Shown one piece after another: positions 1 to 13,000 of a stretch of DNA of 64,000 bases; position 1 is the first letter of the stretch; the number at the start of each line of letters is the position of its first letter. The DNA lies in assembly GCA_036244855.1 (NCBI GenBank), contig BQKZ01001874.1:33155-97154 (forward strand). Direction: 5' to 3'. The translations under genes and the position numbers were made by a program. This DNA comes from Temnopleurus reevesii (taxonomy: Eukaryota; Echinodermata; Echinoidea; Temnopleuroida; Temnopleuridae). The notes below the pieces were generated by a model. The model saw only the letters and a list, made by a program, of their open reading frames with translations. It was not told where the DNA came from and ran no database searches.

Positions 1-2391
1 TATAATTGGCCTATGTTATTCAATAGAAGTCGCTGTGGTTAATTTAATTCTAATGCATCCGACTGCTTAATGCAAGTTTTTAAGTGTAATGTGATGTGAT
101 ACCCTCATTATTTGAGATTTCTCCAACTTAGCCTAGATACCCTGTCACTCTGTTGCAGTATTTATCATTCTGACCTAGATATGAGGAATCCAGAGAGACC
201 TCCTTATTTCAAAAAGGGTTAACGTGATTGCAATATGATTGTACCTCAACTTCCACAGAGGTTGAAAATGTAGTCGAGCATCAAAGACTCACTTGTTTAG
301 GCTTATTAAACCCTTCAGGATTGAAAGACTGGGGGTGGCTCAATGACCCCCGAGACAGTTTGGTAATGGATTTCGCGCCAAAGTAAAAAAAATTAAAATT
401 GACATACAATTCTAATTATTTAACTTGTGCACTAAATCAAACATTTGATTGTAAATTTTAGAAGAAGAGTCTACAGAATCAACAGTTTCATAACAGTAGC
501 AGAAAAATTAGATAATCAGAACAAAAAAGCTTGAGTAGAATATATTACTAATGAAAAAAATTATGAATGTTTAGATTTCTAGATAAATTGGTAATTGTTG
601 ACATTCATATAGGTGCACAATTAACCATTTATTGCTCTTAAATGAAATTTTCCCTGAAAAATATTATTTCCTCAAAACCTAACTCAGATGCATTTGTCAC
701 TTTCACTGTTGATTTTTTCGTCATATCTGAATGAATAATAACAATGATAATAATAGCAATATCTTAATAATTGATATGTGATTTCTTCATTTACATGTTT
801 ACATTAATAGGAACCTTTTGTAGATTTTGAAAATCATGAATTTATGATATGATATTTGAAATGTTTTAGTCGTAGGATTTGTGAAATATTGTGAAATTCT
901 ATATTTGTCATTTTTAATGATAAAGAACTTTTTTTTACCATTGTTCATATTTTAGGCCTTTGTAGTGTGTGGTTATTTTGCTTTCCTTTGGTTGCCCAAT
1001 GACCTGCCCTTGATTAAACATTCTTGCGAGAGAAATAAAGATGAGTAAGTTGGTTGTGGTACTTGCCAGTTGTAAAAGGTCATTTGTCGGTCAGTACTAT
1101 CCCAGTTGCAGGTCAGTAGATGTTTGCCTAGAAATAAAACCCTAGAGAAGAAAGAAATGGGAGCACCTCAAGAGGTGAAGTTCAAAAGAGGGAGTGTTTG
1201 GATTATACAAAAAAAAAAGAACTAAAGGTGGCCCCTCTCTGGACTCTAATTCCTCACAAGCCGAAGTCTTCACAATGCAGCTGCTGCAAAACAAGAAAGT
1301 AGTTCGTCTGAGCATAAGTTGAAATGCAATGATTCTTAAAAGAGGAAAATAGTCTTAGTGTTGACTGGTTATTAACAATGATGATGGATGAAGTTGAAAG
1401 TCATTTTGTCCTCTATTCTTTAACTTTAGGAAATAGGAAGGATTGCATTCTTGTGTCACTTCCTGGGATTTGAAATGGACATTTTCATCACCTTTCAGTA
1501 CTAAAGCAATGACAGATAGGGAACCAAAATTGAGAATAATAGATGAGGATACACTTTAAACAGAGACTGTGAAAAGTGGTGAGGGATACTGAAGGAAGAT
1601 TGTTAAAAGAATTACCAGTGGATCATCGTTGCCAGTATTTTCTTCAATTATAAACTTTAAACTTCATTATTTTATGAGAAAGGCCACTTTCCAGATGGCA
1701 GCAATGAACACCTTTTATATTTCAGACCATTTCAAAAAGGGAAAAAAGCAAAGCAATTGGTTGGGCATCGACACCAGCAAAGTTGGAAAAGGCATCTAAG
1801 GTCGGGCTCTCAATTATGGTTTAATTTCTTTACTGATTTCTATGTGCGAGGGGACAAAATTTGCAAAATGAGAGCTTTATCTATTTGCATGAATCTTGCC
1901 CATATAACTTGAATCCGGAAACCATTTCGATCATCATTGTATTAATCTTTAAGAAGACCTGTATTAAGCAACATGAATTACTTCTAATCTCTAGGAAAAT
2001 GAGCTTGGAAGTATGAGACAAACTTTGATCCAGCATTCATATTAATGACCTTGCAGTGGAAGTTTTTAATTAACAAATTTTTCCATCAAGATAAAAGTCT
2101 CTATGACAAGGTTGCCAAGTCAATCGTGATATATATCCACTAAGCCATATACATTTATAAGGGAAGAGTGAAGAGTGCAAGTATTTCGTCAGTGATTTCA
2201 CATACCATCATTACGTAGCAGGATCTTTGTACGAAACCTCTATAGAAATAATCACATTTAAAACAAGTATCTGTATGTTTTTCCGTCAAATCTCCTCTCC
2301 TGTTGAATACACTTGCTGGAAATACATAGATAATACTTGCTCTTAAGAATCATTCAAATGTCGTCTTAAAGGTAGAATACTTCTTTTGCAG

Positions 2392-2523
2392 CCTAAAATT
2401 TGACTTTCCAAGATTGTTATGTTATGTTGAAGAGTACTAAATGTTAGAACTTATCACCTAAAATTTGACTTTCCAAGATTGTTGTGTTATGTTGAAGAGT
2501 ACTAAATGTTAGAACTTATCACC
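2392..2523. repeat. 65-bp tandem duplication, two copies
   Basis: Two adjacent copies starting CCTAAAATTTGACTTTCCAA at 2392 and 2457 differ at about one base (gttatg against gttgtg). The near identity points to a recent duplication. Confidence 0.95.
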
Positions 2524-3007
2524 AATCAATTAAGCACAAAGATTGGTCATGATAGGCGCATTTATAGTTATTCCAATAATAATTCTACCATTCGGTCCTC
2601 AAATTAATGTTGTAAGCATAACCGTAATGTCTGCAAATGTAGTTTTCTACTTTTAAGACATACCTTCTGACTTCCTCTTTTAAGTAAATAAGTTTCTATT
2701 CTTTTTATCCCTCTGCGCCTAATACATGTAGTAGGTAACTAGAGAGCAGGTGTGTTTTATGCTATTATTGTTGTACATATTTAAATGGTATACACATTTT
2801 TTTTCGATTGAGCATCATTCTAATTTTTGCTTTTCTAGGTGATTAAATTTTTTGAAGCTGGGCAGGCAGATTTAGATATGACTGATAATTTTGTGTGCTT
2901 TAAAAGACATTTGCTTGAAAGACTTAAAACTTTACTTTAAAAATAGCAGTAAAATATGGTTATTTTCATCATATATTCAGGTTAACTAGGGTTTGTATTT
3001 TTGTAGC

Positions 3008-3460
3008 TTAGCCATCATATATAGGATGGTGCCGAAGGCATTATGTTTTTGGGTTGTCCGTCTGTCTGTTTGTGCATCCATCCATCTGTCTGTCCAAAAC
3101 TTATTACTGCGCTAACTACAGAACTGTTGGATTGATTTTGACCATATGACAAGCATGTATAAACATGAGAGGATGAAGTGATGAGATTTTGGGATCCGAA
3201 ATACATGTAGCTTGTTTCAATGATAACTTCAGAATGAGTGAATATCTTTCTTCCAAACGCGGCTCAATTATTTAAAGCTTGTGGGGATTAATTGATGAAA
3301 TTTTAAGTTCAGGGGGTCAAAGGTCACAGTGCCCAAAAAATTGCAAAATCCACCTTCAATATTTCTGATTTCTAATGGTATGTTATAAGCATAATGTTTT
3401 TATGATCTAGGCATAAATGTTGACAGGGTGGTGTAGATGATTCATCTAGTTCATTTTATA
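3008..3460. mobile_element. Dispersed repeat, ATGCCTCC/GGAGGCAT family, copy 1
   Basis: It starts with a degenerate hairpin (GATGGTGCCGAAGGCATTAT) followed by TTTTTGGGTTGTCCGTCTGT and further TCTGTCTG repeats, then shared text to the phrase GGTCAAAGGTCA near 3320. Copy 2 is at 17556-17890 and a hairpin-only fragment at 25284-25318. No coding capacity is visible. Boundaries are approximate. Confidence 0.7.
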
Positions 3461-6400
3461 GGCAGATTCGGATCAATTTTTTTCTTGTATGCCATTAATT
3501 TTTTTTTTTATTGCTGTCTTGCCTGAAATTGATTTTCTTTTAATTATGGTAAAATATTTCCTCACTGCACAGGAATATTTTTCAAGAAGCTTGATGTGAA
3601 ATTACAAATTGTTGATTTAAATTTTCCCCAAATACTCTACATATTTTGGGTAGATTGGCACTTGAATGAAGTCTGCAGATTTGAATGTCAAGGGAATTGT
3701 GATAAATTAATCTCCAACACAGGAAAAATATGAACTTTATTTTAAAAACATCTTAAAGAGTTATTTGAGTGTAGACATATCAAGTAGCCTATTAATAGAA
3801 ATGGGGTCTATATATTAATGCGATAGACATATAAACCTGAACATGAAAAGGCAAGTAAATATATGCAATAGCTCAAATTTTTCCCCAAATATTTTGTTTA
3901 TCTGTATAAATGTGCTTGCAACTTGACATGATGTGAAATTAATTTCCTGAGCTCAAATCCTTTATCTACTTAGATGTAAATTGAGAAATGATTTTTGCAA
4001 TCACTAATCCATAGAGCCGTACATGATTCAAGCACCTCCCTTAAATGTCAGGGAGGATGCTACTTTGAGAGAGAAAATGAATGAAAAAGAATCAGGAAAG
4101 CCAGAGGATGGCATTCATTATGCAGTAATCGTCTACACGGCTCCTCACAATGATGACATTTTCCAGATATTCAATGTTTTCTAGGAGAGTGGGTTGAGAA
4201 TGGGGACACAGGTATAAAAATTATCTTTGATGTTCTTCATTCATGCCCAAGCTTTATCATATTGCTCAATGATGATGTTCTCTGTATGTTACAACTTGCG
4301 AATGTCACTCAAAATGAGAGCTGAAAATAGACACCCTGCTCTGTGCAATAGAATGGACACATGATTATACACATTAAAAGAAGCCCAAAACACCCTGCAT
4401 GTGAAAAGAATATCACCAAAAATAAAACAAAAAATAGATTTCTGTTTCATTTCTTCAGACTTTTAAAATTGTTTTTTGTTCCTTTTACTACTTGTTGAAA
4501 TATGAAATATTGTGAATGCAACTCATACATTCAATGAAACAAAGAATAGTGTCTTAATAGCAACAAATCTAACTAAAAAACTTTATTAAATTTGTTGATG
4601 ATTTACGTAGCATTGAATTTTATGAGAGCTTGTGCCAAATCAATTACTTTTCTATTAAAATAGGAAGAGAAGGATAAATGGTTGCACAATTATTAATTGG
4701 TGAGAAGATCTAATTTTAATTTGATTGATTGATAATGGCATTTTCCCAACTGTTGCAGAACTGACTAAAGAGAGTCTTCTTTATTTATGATTTCAAGTAG
4801 CCTAGTACATGTATATCCAGTGAAATTAAAAAAAGGGAGGAAATTTATTTGACAGTGTACAGCTTCACTCAAGCTCGTAAGAATGCACCAGCCAATAAAC
4901 GGTAATGAAATGTGGGTTTTGTAATTTGGTTATATTTAGATCTGTAGGCATTCTTATCTCTCACAGGAGAGTTGTTTTTATTTAGGTTTCTATTTTGAAA
5001 TACTTGCTAACTTGATTACTTTATGAGGTTCACATTACATACACGTAGCAAAGAATAGAAATTATTTGCATATTAAAATTGCTATTGGGTATGTCTATCA
5101 TGTTATGATTGGGGATATATAGGGGCTAAATCCACAGTATAATGTATAAATTTAAGAATATTGATGATATTTATAGCATACATTCATTCAAGTACTCCCA
5201 AAACCAACACTTGTCTCCAGTTAAATTTAGACCTATAACAGGGATGGTTGATTTAATACCTCCAGTCTCTCTATGGTAGCATTGGCTGCGTGTCTTGCAG
5301 TACTCTTCAATTTCAAGTGCATGGAGACATTGAATCACCGTGTCGTGTTGAAACCATAGATGTCACTATATGTTTATTCTACCAATGACAGGGAAATGCT
5401 ATTGCAAAGAATGAACACTATCCCAGGTTAAACAGGGGGGGGGGGGGGGGCTGTGGAAAAGCTAAGGAGTGAAGAAATAGGTAAAATGAGATAATTCATT
5501 CACATCCAAGAAAATGGAACAACACTATTTTTTTTTCTTTTGAAAATTAGAAAGATGCATAGAAGGGCACCTACATGTAAGTCAGGCATAATAGATGGAC
5601 ATTTCAAATGGGTAACAATAGTTATGCACCTGAGGCAGTAAGATTAAGCCACTGAAGGAAATAAGTCCCTCATTACATTTCACATGTTAAATTGAACAAA
5701 TTTATAGATAAGTCTGCCTATTAAGAAACATCCCTGCCTGTAGTAAGAAAATCACATTAGTGGGTAACACAAAGATAATCTGTGATTTTTATGTGGTTTA
5801 TCTCCTCCATCATTTCTAATTTCCCTAAATAGCTTAAGTGGTGGGTGTGTGGCTTATTTATGCCATGTGAATGAATGTTCAGCGTGTAATCCTGTATGCT
5901 ATTTGGTGGTAAAAGTCCCCACGCAGACTCCTTAAGGACACATTAATCATGCATGTCACGAGACAAGTTATGTCTCTGAAATGAATAATGGAGTCCCTTT
6001 GCTGCATGAATTATTTTGTTTGATACAAGCATGGGATCCATTTTAAAGTGGCATTTGAATACATGTTTATTGACATTTCACACAAATGTGAAAATGATTC
6101 CTCTGGGCACACATTCGTGATTAAAATTTTGTTTCGTAGATCTAAGAATTCTTTTTATTATACCAATCCAAATTATGCTGTGATTATTTTCATTAATTTC
6201 TTGACCATGAAGTTGGAAAAATCTCCACTCATTATAATGCGCTGAGACATGTGGACAATAGCATTTGATTTGAGTTGATTTGATATGATTTGAAATTGTG
6301 AAAATGTGAGAAAACATGAAAATAAGAACTTGCTAGTATCTGAAATGCAGTATTCACTAAATGTTAAGTATGCTGAAAAATTGGCTTTCTAGTAGTTTTT

Positions 6401-6921
6401 TGAGAATGCATTAATTCAAGACCTCAACATTATCCATTGAATTTGAAACTTAGTAGATCGATATATGAACATACGTGTAAATTGATTTTGAATATATTGA
6501 CTCATGTGTTTTGAGATTTATAATTGACATTTGTTATTAGAAATTAAAGTGCAGGTGAGATCAAAATCATTCTTGATAGGATATGGAGAAGAGTTGAAAT
6601 ACTACCATACAGACTCAGATGGAAATATGTACCAAAATTCAAAACATCTACCAACCATTGCCATTCAACCCCGTTTCTATAAAACAGTGAAAATGCATCA
6701 AATAGATATTACATGTATTTTACAAGTTACAATGTAGGAGTTTGAGTAAAGTTATATTCAGTTGTTTACATGTAATATAGGCCTCCATGTAAGATGCGGC
6801 ACAGATTTATAAAGCAATGTGTACAATTATTGCGAGACATTATCTTGAGTATGAATTCAATCTTTAGAGTTATTATTTCATGAAGGGGTTGATAGAGGTA
6901 TCATGTTTTGTCCTTATCCAG

Positions 6922-7069
6922 GTACGCATTGGGTTTGTTAGTGAGGAGGATTCAAAGGCTGTTACCAAGGTGATCAGAGATCGCATCGGTACTGTGTGGA
7001 AGAATAGGGAGAAAAGAGAGAAGGAGCGGCAGGAAAAGGGCAAGCAGGACGAGGATAAAGATGGCAAAG
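6922..7069 (+). CDS. WNK: WNK exon 1 of window: end of autoinhibitory (CCT-like 1) domain
   Basis: The acceptor CCAG precedes GTACGC and the donor is AAAG/gtatac. Phase in is 0 and phase out is 1. The 49 encoded residues begin VRIGFVSEEDSKAV and continue into a basic/acidic charged helix ending DEDKDGK. In animal WNKs this segment follows the kinase domain and closes the autoinhibitory domain that folds like the SPAK/OSR1 C-terminal domain. It fixes the family identity and shows that the kinase exons lie upstream of the window. Confidence 0.9.
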
Positions 7070-10000
7070 GTATACATACACTGAATTATCCACAAAGATT
7101 GAAGTAATTTGTTCAAGTATTTACTTTCAGATGTATCTTTCTTCCTTTGAATATTGGAGTACATTTTTAGTTTGTATACATGTGTATTTTTTTGCAATAA
7201 TCTGTTGCATTGATAAAAAGGAGAAGTATTTGAATAAATATCAATATTCATAGGAATTGCATGAATTCTATTAAAAAACACACTCAAACACAAGAAAAAA
7301 ATTGTTATAGTATGTAGGAAAACACTTGACAAAGTATTTTGAAATATGATTTAGAATCTGAGAGAAGTTGGTTTAAACTAAGATATACATTTAAATTTAA
7401 TAATCACATTACTAATTCATAACGGTGCCTGACACTCTCTCATTTTAAAAAACATGTACGATGGTAAATGGTTGGAATCTTTTAAGCAGGCTGAAATTAC
7501 ACTCTGTTGTATTATATCTTTCACCTTTGCATAGCAGATGCTGGAACCTCGACTGTTGACAGTGGAGTTGGTATGTCAGGGGTGTCCAATGCTTCTGAAG
7601 GCTCTACCAGATTAGTGTCTAGTCAGGTGCAGAATTTATCACAACCACCCATCAGCCAACAGCTGCCGCAACAACCCTCATCCCACAACCAAACTCAAAT
7701 GCAGCAACAACAGATGCCATCTCACCCACAACAAACTCAGCAGCCCACTTCTCAACAATCTGTAGCAACTCCACAAGTCCAACAGCAGCAGCAGCAGCAG
7801 CAGGGTCAGCCACAGCAATCACAACAACCACCTCAGCATCAGCAGCAGCAACAGCCCCAACATGTGCAGTCACAACCTGTCATGCAACCTCCAACACAGT
7901 CTGTCCCACAGTCATTGCCACCACAGGTCCATTCTCAACCACAACTAGTATCCCAGGCTGCTCAGCAGCAAGCTTCCACCACTGGTCTGCCACAACAAGA
8001 TCAGCAACAACAACAACCCATGCAAAGTCCAGCTCAACAGCCCCCTATTTCCAATGTTCAACAACAGCAGCAACAACAACAACAACAACAACAACAACCA
8101 CCACCACAGTCATCAACAGCACCTGCCCAACAGGTAAGTTCAAGTTCTTCATTGAAGAATTTCTTTTATAATGCAATATATATTCAATTCTATTCCTTTT
8201 ATAATGTACTATACAATTCAATATGATGTAGCAATCACCTTTAAAAATATGTTTGTCTAAAGTATTTTGAATGTGAACTATAACTAGAATTATTATATTT
8301 ATTTTTAATCTTATTTTTTGTTTTTGCATTTACATTTCTTAGAATTGGATACCATAAAATGAATGCTGTTTAGATAGAAAAATGTGTGTGTGTTGGTGGA
8401 AAAAAATATGCAGGTTTTGTTTGAAAACCTGTAAAGAAAGTATGAAAATTTTAAGTTTTACTGTTGGCATCATCATTGCATCTCCCGAAACTGTACGACA
8501 CATGTAGTGGACTTTTTCACCTGACTAACAACCATGATTTAAAATCAATAGAATTGTAGTTTGCCTATTATGTAGAGTCATAACGTTGACCCACTTATGA
8601 TATATCACTGGGTAAACAACTTTATTATTTGTATTGTCTAGTGTATTGCCATTGAGCTGGCATGCTCTCCGGTGTGCAGTGTGTACTGCCCAACCATTAG
8701 TCATTGTGTGCAATATCTGTGTATGTGTGTACTCGTAATGTGTGCCTAAACAGTGCACTGATGAAAAGTGTGTAAAAATGCAATGATTATGTTACCTACA
8801 TTTACCAATCCAAGATGCACATTTGATCTAAATAAGACCCAGGATTTTTTTCTAATTCAATTTAGGTGTAATTGATGTTGTGGTAACATAAATGTGCATG
8901 TATTTTTTGTGGTATTGATTAGTGTGATTTATTTTGGGACTGATCACATAATCCTCCATGCACCTAGACCTTGAGGGAGACATGCATATTTGCATCATGA
9001 GTCATATATTGACAAATCTGTCCCCTTGGCACTAAGTCTTTCTTTATATTACTGTAAGTCTTGGTTTACGTTGTACTCTTAGAATCATAACATATACATG
9101 TTCCAGATTATGCCTCTGATGCGATTTCCAATTTAGCAATGCACATTTGTATACAGCATTGCACGGGATGACAGTAGACATGACAGATTGTCTTCCATGC
9201 ACTGTGTGATGATACACATGGCATTAGGGTTGTACTGCTAGGCTCTATGATATTTGAGTGGAATGTTTATTTAAGGATTTCAAAAGACAAATGATATAAC
9301 TTTACATTTGACCTTCATTCTGAATATAATCAAGTATTCAGAAAAGAGTGTAAAGCATGAGACCTATATCCTGGTGAAATCTTAGATACATAGCTTGTCT
9401 TTAGGGAAGTCAAACTTTTTTGTTGGTAACTAATATAAGAATGTGATGTGGTTAAGATGATTAATATTCTTTGATGTAGAGGGGACTTCCTCTTGGAGGA
9501 GAATTGGATGAGTGTCTAACCAGTCATGTTACACAGGAGACAGTGAGCATCATACTCATAGGTTAGATCACAACCCTGGATGGTGATAAGTCTAATAAAA
9601 AGGTTATTTTCAGGCTATAATGATGAATAATACGAGACCTAATATATAGAGATGAGGGTTTTGTCTTCTAGCAGGTCCAGATAACCCCTTGAATAAAAAA
9701 TCATTGCGAGAAGCAAGCAAAAAGTAACAGACCTGCCAAATTTTATCCTGATACAATTTCTAAGATTTCGTTCCTTTCTCTCCTCACCTGCATTGCCTTG
9801 CCCTCTGTCTCTTGGGGAATTATTTCTTATTTTGTTTGTTTCTGAAGCAGCAACTTTATTTCAAACCCGAAGCAAGATATATTTAAGCTGCAGTCGAATT
9901 AATGTTAATGATGCCGAAAATTAATATACAAAGAGTGAGGTGGATACATATAAGGGCATACGATGCCTACATTTACATTAAATACATGTATTTAGGAAAA

Positions 10001-13000
10001 TGATGAATCACTATAGAATTCAATCAGGATTCGACATTGTTACTTCTGTCTGGGAGAGGTTAGATATTCATTCTTATTTCTCTTATTGAAACTATTACAG
10101 AACCAATTACAGAACCAATCTCAGCAGCCTCCACAGCAGTTGCAGCACCATCAATTGCAGCAGCAACACCCAGCACAGCATCAACAACAACAGCAGCAAC
10201 AAGCACCACCCCAATCAACTCCTCATTCCCAGTCTCATGTGCAGTCACAACAGCAGCCACCATTACAGCAACCAGTGCAACAACCAGTAAAAACTCAATC
10301 CCAGGTGCAACAGCCAACACAGCTTCCATTATCCCTGCCAATCCCTCAACAGCAGCAACAGCAACAAGCTCAAACACAACAGGTAGCATTTTGCTCTTTT
10401 TTCCCCCTTTCTTTTTAGATTTCAAGCCTCATTTTGTTGTTGTTTGTTGTATTCATACATAATCATCAAGTAGAAGTAGTTTTATTATTTTGAATGCTAA
10501 CATTAAAGAGGACATGAACATATCGCATGGTGTTTTCCCGGTATCGTTCTTTTCATTGAATCTGGAAACATATGTTTGAAAATATTCTCTCTTGAGCCAG
10601 ACAGGTAATCATTCTTTGTCATGTAATATGGTATAACACATATAAACATGTGCTTACTTTTGTTCAAGATTTCTCCCCTACACAAGAGTAAATATAGAAT
10701 TTACACTACATGACCTTGCAACATGTATGGCTTAGACAGTTGCTTGTACAGACAGCCCCCTTTGCTGCACTTGATGGTCTGAGGGTTCTTGAATTGAAGT
10801 TGACAGTCGCCAAACTTGATTTCAGAGTCTAGCTAATCCTACAAAGTCAATGTATGCTCTGGTGCTGAAAAGCAAAGAGAGGTGGGGAAAAACAAATAGA
10901 TATAGGGAAAGGAACTCTTGAGTTTGTATGTTGTTAGAAACAAGAAAATGTTTTAAAATTCCAAATATTCATTTATTTATTGAAAGATATAATGACTTCA
11001 TCATTAATCATAATCCTTCTGCTGAATGTTTAATTTTTAACAGTAATTGAAATGAATGAAAAGTTTTTTAGGACAGGAGTATTTCATAGATAAAACAAAG
11101 CGAAATTGGGACACGAAAGTGAACATTGAATACATCTGTGCTTCTATATAATAAAGTCCTTTACATAATGAACAATTTAGCAAGTTGGGAAGAATGTGTT
11201 GGTGTAATCTCACAAAGTAAATAGTGGAAAAGTACATTCGTCCCTTTTATCCAAGGAATTTAGAAGTAGATAAAATGTAATGATCATGATTTGCGATAGC
11301 ACGCAGCTTTGTGAAAATGTTCACATGATATGTCAACAGCTTTGTTTTGACTGTCTGATGCTGTAATAATAACTGCTGCAGCTGCCCCTCCCCCCTCCAG
11401 TTAGAAAATTAACAAACACTCGTGTGTTTGGGGAATGATATTGGGGGGATGCTAGAGATTTGAAAGAATGTATGATTTACTGAACATTTATGTGCAGGCT
11501 GACATTTTTTGTTATGATTTTTATTTTGTTAAAATGTTGGTTCAGAAGAATGCACAGAGAAAATTAAAATCCACTAGTATATCAACCGGTGTAAATTTGC
11601 TAAAATTTTGGCTTAAAAAATACGGTATTTTGATCTTAAATTCTTTCTGAGAAAGATATATATTATGAATGTTTTTTTAATTCATTTATATTCTAGCTAA
11701 TTGATCTAGGTATTTTAATTTACAGCCAATTATTCAGTCAGTAGCCTTTTAAGAGAATGTTGTTAAGAAAATATTACTTGACATCAAACCTGACACCTGA
11801 TTCGTGTCTCAAAACATGAAAGTCACTGCGGGGAAGGAGAGGGATGGAACAAGACTTACAATGCCAATGCTAATTGGTATTTTAGGGGAAAGTGTATAAG
11901 AAAGATAGAACAATGTTATTTTAGGTAACCTGAAAATGAACCTAGGTTGAGGTTAGAGTACTTTTATGAGTGATGATGGAAACGGAACCCTGGCAAGGAG
12001 ATGATAGTGCATGTTGTATTGTGACCTTCAATCATGGAAGGGTGGTGCAGTGCTTTGTCAACTCTGTTTGGAATGATTTCAGTGAGGGTACAAAGCTACT
12101 GTCCCTAAACAATACCAGCACCTCGTTATCAGTTTTTGCTTCAACCCTTTTGTAATAAGCAAATTTTAATCTGTAAATTGCCAATGACTCTCTGGCATCA
12201 TACTTCCACAAAAATACTGAAACATATTTATTGTCCATATGCCTACAATATATTTAACAGTCTTTCTGGTAAATGTTGTACCTGATTTCCACTGAAAAGG
12301 GAATAGAGACAGAATTGTGAATTGTGAATTGTGAAAAGTGAAAAGTTTTGTAATATTGCTTGAACTAAATTGTGTTTTATAAATTAGCTTTCTTGCTCTA
12401 AGATTCCGAACTTTGATTAAAGTGTCAAGTTCTGAAAACTGATTTAAAGATTTGTTACATATCCTGGATGAATTAAAGAGATATATAATTTCTTTTAGAT
12501 GGGAAAGGATAAAGTTATTCTCAGTTTGAGTATCTGATCTGAAGTCTTTGATTTTTTATAAAGCATGAACAGAACGTGTTTTACTGTGCAGCTAGTACAT
12601 ATTAAGAGATTAATGTTCTGGTAGGGTATAAATGCAGTTACATTGAATCTAGTCACCCATTGTTTTTGTTGGGTTCAAGCGCAAGAGTTTTATCAAAATG
12701 CCTTAAAATGATTTGATTTTTATGAAGGAAATGTTGGTTGATCTAGTTGAGGGTAGTGAAGAGCATTTGTTCTGGTTAATCTGACAGAAGAGTTCCTTTT
12801 TGTTGGTTAGTTGACGGATATGGAAGGGAAACCTGCAGGACTTCCAAAGACAGTAGTACACACAAAACCAAGGACATGTTGACTCCCTGTGTCAACACAC
12901 CAATAGCCATGTGAAGGTGATAATGTACATGTACTCTACCTTGTGATAATCTTCCAGTGGAACCTATCCTGTTGTTTTTTTCATAGCCAGACGGATTTCC

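Larger units (their letters stand above)
1..6921. other. WNK intron (or intron plus missed exons), no supported coding sequence
   Basis: AT-rich DNA upstream of the first recognisable WNK exon. Open frames are short and have no family features. It holds a 65-bp tandem duplication (2392-2523), a dispersed repeat with the hairpin head GGTGCCGAAGGCAT (3008-3460) and a poly-G run (about 5436-5451). The kinase exons must lie left of position 1 unless short ones were overlooked here. Confidence 0.7.
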
